From Rothia nasimurium (lineage in GTDB: Bacteria > Actinomycetota > Actinomycetes > Actinomycetales > Micrococcaceae), in NCBI RefSeq assembly GCF_004569295.1, contig NZ_SPQC01000006.1:19351-83350 (forward strand): 64,000 bases of DNA, in the 5' to 3' direction. Shown one piece after another: positions 61,633 to 64,000 of this stretch. The notes under the pieces are model-generated. The model searched no databases. It worked only from the letters and a program-made list of their open reading frames with translations, and was not told where the DNA came from. The position numbers were made by a program, and so were the translations under genes. Within the stretch, counting starts at the first letter, position 1. Each line of letters starts with the position of its first letter.

Positions 61633-62828
61633 TAGTTCTTGTTCTCTCGTTCCGAAGTAGTCAGCGTAGCTTCCTGAACCTTGCTGCGGAAGTTCTTCCA
61701 GCTCAGTCTTTCGACTTCTTCAAAAGCCAGTTCCATGTAAGGGCGAGCGGGGTTATATGTGTGCTCAGCTTCTTGGAGGGCCTCTACAAGAGAGTCAACC
61801 GATCCAGCTGTCACAACGGTGCCGATAGTCTCAGGTAGCTGCATATCGACCAGGCCGGTGTTTGAGCTTGCAATGAGGCGACACCCTTGGGCTAGCGCTT
61901 CACTGAGTACGAGCCCAAAGCCCTCTACAAGTGAGGGTAGCACGAATGTATCGGCCTGTTGCATCAGCTGTTTGAGTTCTTCGTCGTCCACACGGCCCTT
62001 AAGCTCAAAGTTATCGAGCCCCTCAGCGAAAGCTTCGATTTCAGGGTCCAGACGTGACGCTACAACAGTCAGCGTAGAGTTTTGCAGATTAGCTCGGCGC
62101 CAGGCCTCAATCAGGTGATGAAGCCCCTTACGGGCAATACCCTGCCCTACAAAGAGGAAGTTACAGCGAGCGTCCTGCTGGCTGAGCGCAAAACGGGTTA
62201 CCTCAGGCCCACCATAGGGGGCGATAGCGATTTTCTCCGCCGGCATACCTTGAGCGATAAGGCCCTGCTTAGTAAAGGTCGAAGCACACAGAGCAGAATC
62301 GGCAAGGGCAACTTCCTCGGCGTGCAGGGCCTGCATAGCGGGGTTAAGCGCCTCTGCTTCTTCCTGCCAGGGGCGAACCCCTGCTAGCTCATCAATGTTG
62401 TGCAGAGTTTTGACGATAAATTCCGGTGAGGGGTGGTACTGGAAAAGAATTTTCTTACCGGTGCTCGGCCCCTCAAATGCCCATTTAGCTGACCCCGAAT
62501 ATAACAGCAAATCTGCTGTAGAGTTTTTTCGTGCAGCGTGCGCAATAGTCTTACCCAGCTGACGCTCCACAAAAAAGGTGGGAAAATCAGTTGAGCGGTC
62601 AATGCGACGCTTTACTTCATAGGGCATCTGTGCCAAGAAAGCGCGGTGAGATTGGCGGACGAGCGAAGGCGCGATCCCCTTACTTTTTCGGTGACCCAAT
62701 GTGGGCAAAGACAGTCCGACACCTTCATAATAATCGGTAACAAACAACTCCAGCTGCCCCAGTTCCGCGAGTGCGAGTGGCACCTGGTAAGAGTCTCGGT
62801 CTCTATTCAGACCAACGATAAATCCCAT
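61632..62828 (-). CDS. GT4-family glycosyltransferase, first gene of the cluster
   Basis: 398 aa. MGFIVGLNRDRDSYQVPLALAE, then the C-domain NFLFVGQGIARKGLHHLIEAWRRA near residue 222 and FVLPSLVEGFGLVLSEALAQGCRLIAS near 296. Middle part binds the acceptor (LLYSGSAKWAFEGPSTGKK). The 5' side lies next to a terminator and a secreted-protein gene, so the promoter of the polysaccharide operon should be in 62829-62925. The AT-rich sequence there shows no single clear -10/-35 pair. Confidence 0.92.
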   Translation of the reverse strand: MGFIVGLNRDRDSYQVPLALAELGQLELFVTDYYEGVGLSLPTLGHRKSKGIAPSLVRQSHRAFLAQMPYEVKRRIDRSTDFPTFFVERQLGKTIAHAARKNSTADLLLYSGSAKWAFEGPSTGKKILFQYHPSPEFIVKTLHNIDELAGVRPWQEEAEALNPAMQALHAEEVALADSALCASTFTKQGLIAQGMPAEKIAIAPYGGPEVTRFALSQQDARCNFLFVGQGIARKGLHHLIEAWRRANLQNSTLTVVASRLDPEIEAFAEGLDNFELKGRVDDEELKQLMQQADTFVLPSLVEGFGLVLSEALAQGCRLIASSNTGLVDMQLPETIGTVVTAGSVDSLVEALQEAEHTYNPARPYMELAFEEVERLSWKNFRSKVQEATLTTSERENKN

Positions 62829-62925
62829 TAAATTTTCCTCAAATTTTATTTAGAAATATTCATTTGAGTCTTCGTCATAACGCAAGAAGTTTTTCCTCTC
62901 CTCTTACGAACAAAGCTAATCGCAA

Positions 62926-62970
62926 AAGATGCCTGAGATTACTTCAGTATATAGAAATGCCAGGCATCTT
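62926..62970 (-). terminator. Terminator of the secreted-protein gene
   Basis: AAGATGCCTG / CAGGCATCTT 10-bp stem with a 25-base loop and a minus-strand TTTTG tail, 47 bases beyond the secreted-protein stop. Confidence 0.75.
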
Positions 62971-63016
62971 TATGAATCAACCTTAGTCAAGGCCTCATAG
63001 TCCTAAAGCCTAAGGA

Positions 63017-63927
63017 TTAATGCGAGAAGTTGTTGATAACGCCTTGAGACAGCATGAGGGTATCGCTAACACCCCCGCCACTATATGAGATAGTAGCTGA
63101 ATCCACATAGGAATTTTGCTGGTAGGAAATCCAACCAGAACTAGTAGGGGCAACTACCTGAGCAGGCATGATGATGGTTTGAGCGTAATACTTACTGCCA
63201 GACTGCTTCAATGTGTAAGAGTTAGAAGTGGTAACAGTAATCACCCCCTTAAAAGTGTACGTACCATCAGCATTTTTAGTAATGGTGGGAACGCTGGCCT
63301 GCCAGGTAGAAGCAATACTGCCAATTGCAAGATATGTAGCAGCTTCGCCCTTAGTGTTGTGAGCAGATAGTTTCCCCTTTGGAGCAGTGCGATTTGGAGA
63401 CCAAACCGAGCCGTTAATCCTAAAATTAGTATTTAGAAGGCTTGCCGCATTTGAGGGAACCGTAAACTCAACCTCAGTGACAAACCGCGCGCCAGCAGCT
63501 AAAACAACATTAGATCCAGAAATATAATCTGTGCCAGTCAGAGTGTTATTGGTAGGTACTGAAAACCAGAAACCGCTTAACGAGCCATAGGTACCTGCAG
63601 TGGCGGTTGCGCCATTTGTAACAGGAGTGAAGCTACCTTCACCATTGACATAGGGGGTGGCGTAAGGACTCGAAGTAGCATCATTCCAATTGAAGTCACT
63701 CTCTGGAGGAGTCGTCGCGAGGAAATATTCAGCTTGGGTCTTAGGCTGGCCGGTGATGTCATTACCCCCAAAGTACCCCACAAAGTCATTATTTTGAGTG
63801 CTGACAAATAAACCATATTGAATTCCAGCGACTGGAGTAACGGGGGGGAAGCAGCATAGGCTGGGATTGCTGTAGGAGCTACCCAGAGCCCAGCCTTTGC
63901 TACGCCACGACGTGAGATTTTAGACAT
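63017..63927 (-). pseudogene. Secreted protein split at a C7 tract (phase-variable or pseudogene)
   Basis: The start MSKISRRGVAKAGLWVAPTA...YAAS is a twin-arginine-like or Sec signal, read from 63925-63927. Immediately after it, on the minus strand, comes C7 (63842-63848). In the present length the frame runs into unrelated sequence and ends at 63577. With one more C, or two fewer, it continues as VTPVAGIQYGLFVSTQNN and on through 254 further residues to the stop at 63017. The mature part is T, S, G, N and Y-rich with beta-strand patterns and no recognised domain; C-terminal MLSQGVINNFSH has no sortase signal. The gene is adjacent to the polysaccharide operon. Function unknown. Confidence 0.65.
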
Positions 63928-64000
63928 ATAAACCTTCCAAAGGTGCTAACTTAATGCGATAAGTCCAAGCTTATCAGAACGATTGCCGCCCTTCTACCCC

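Noticed and set aside
1..64000. tRNA, rRNA, CRISPR array, IS transposase or phage genes
   Set aside because: No cloverleaf, regular spacer-repeat array, transposase motif or integrase was recognised on either strand; a covariance search was not possible here.

Overview
The window looks like chromosome of a Gram-positive, moderately high-GC actinobacterium of the family Micrococcaceae; gene content and order fit a Rothia-like organism best, but this is inferred from the sequence without any database search. Pointers are the order infC-rpmI-rplT / TrmH-type methyltransferase / pheS-pheT, the DUF1844 gene next to infC, a bifunctional-type PriA in the his operon, a lexA/LysM divergon, the block pgsA-cinA-clgR-DUF3046-recA-recX, and ftsK-rnj-dapA-dapB. 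No rRNA, tRNA or CRISPR array was recognised.

Layout. 1-8.0 kb: translation genes (pheT truncated by the window edge, pheS, a 23S/tRNA 2'-O-methyltransferase, rplT, rpmI, infC with an AUU start and a long GC-rich leader), plus a NUDIX hydrolase and a nitroreductase. 8.1-13 kb: DUF1844 and SseB-like proteins and a histidine operon (hisC-hisB-hisH-small membrane gene-priA). 13-18 kb: SOS-linked lexA/LysM pair, dinG-type helicase, hflX. 18-23 kb: two methyltransferases, dapF, miaA, miaB. 23-24.5 kb: an APH-like kinase and a toxin-antitoxin locus whose YoeB-type toxin is reduced to a 28-codon remnant. 24.5-29 kb: recX, recA, DUF3046, clgR, cinA, pgsA. 29-36.7 kb: ftsK, RNase J, dapA, a TPR-like membrane protein, dapB. 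37-41.7 kb: an OatA-like acyltransferase, an AbiEi/DUF559-like nuclease gene between two copies of a 56-bp palindromic repeat, and an M16 peptidase.

41.9-63.9 kb is an accessory surface region. It starts with a frameshifted LAXTG-anchored protein with Rib-like repeats, and holds a large leftward capsule/exopolysaccharide cluster: three GT4-type transferases, a GMC oxidoreductase, an aldo/keto reductase, a WcaF-like acetyltransferase, a further GT4, a Wzy-like polymerase, an acyltransferase, a nucleotide-sugar dehydrogenase, a low-molecular-weight tyrosine phosphatase, a Wzz/Wzc-type autokinase, a Wzx-like flippase, a GT-A transferase, an SGNH lipoprotein and an SGNH-fused acyltransferase. It ends with a secreted protein interrupted at a C7 tract. 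The likely logic is Wzx/Wzy-type polymer assembly with kinase/phosphatase control and acyl decoration. No priming sugar-phosphate transferase is visible.

Points of most interest: a 9-mer (GGCGTCCGC) far above chance in the housekeeping part and nearly absent from the polysaccharide region; homopolymer tracts in or before surface genes, suggesting phase variation; the gutted YoeB toxin beside an intact antitoxin and operator; the repeat pair around the nuclease gene; and divergent leaderless promoters.
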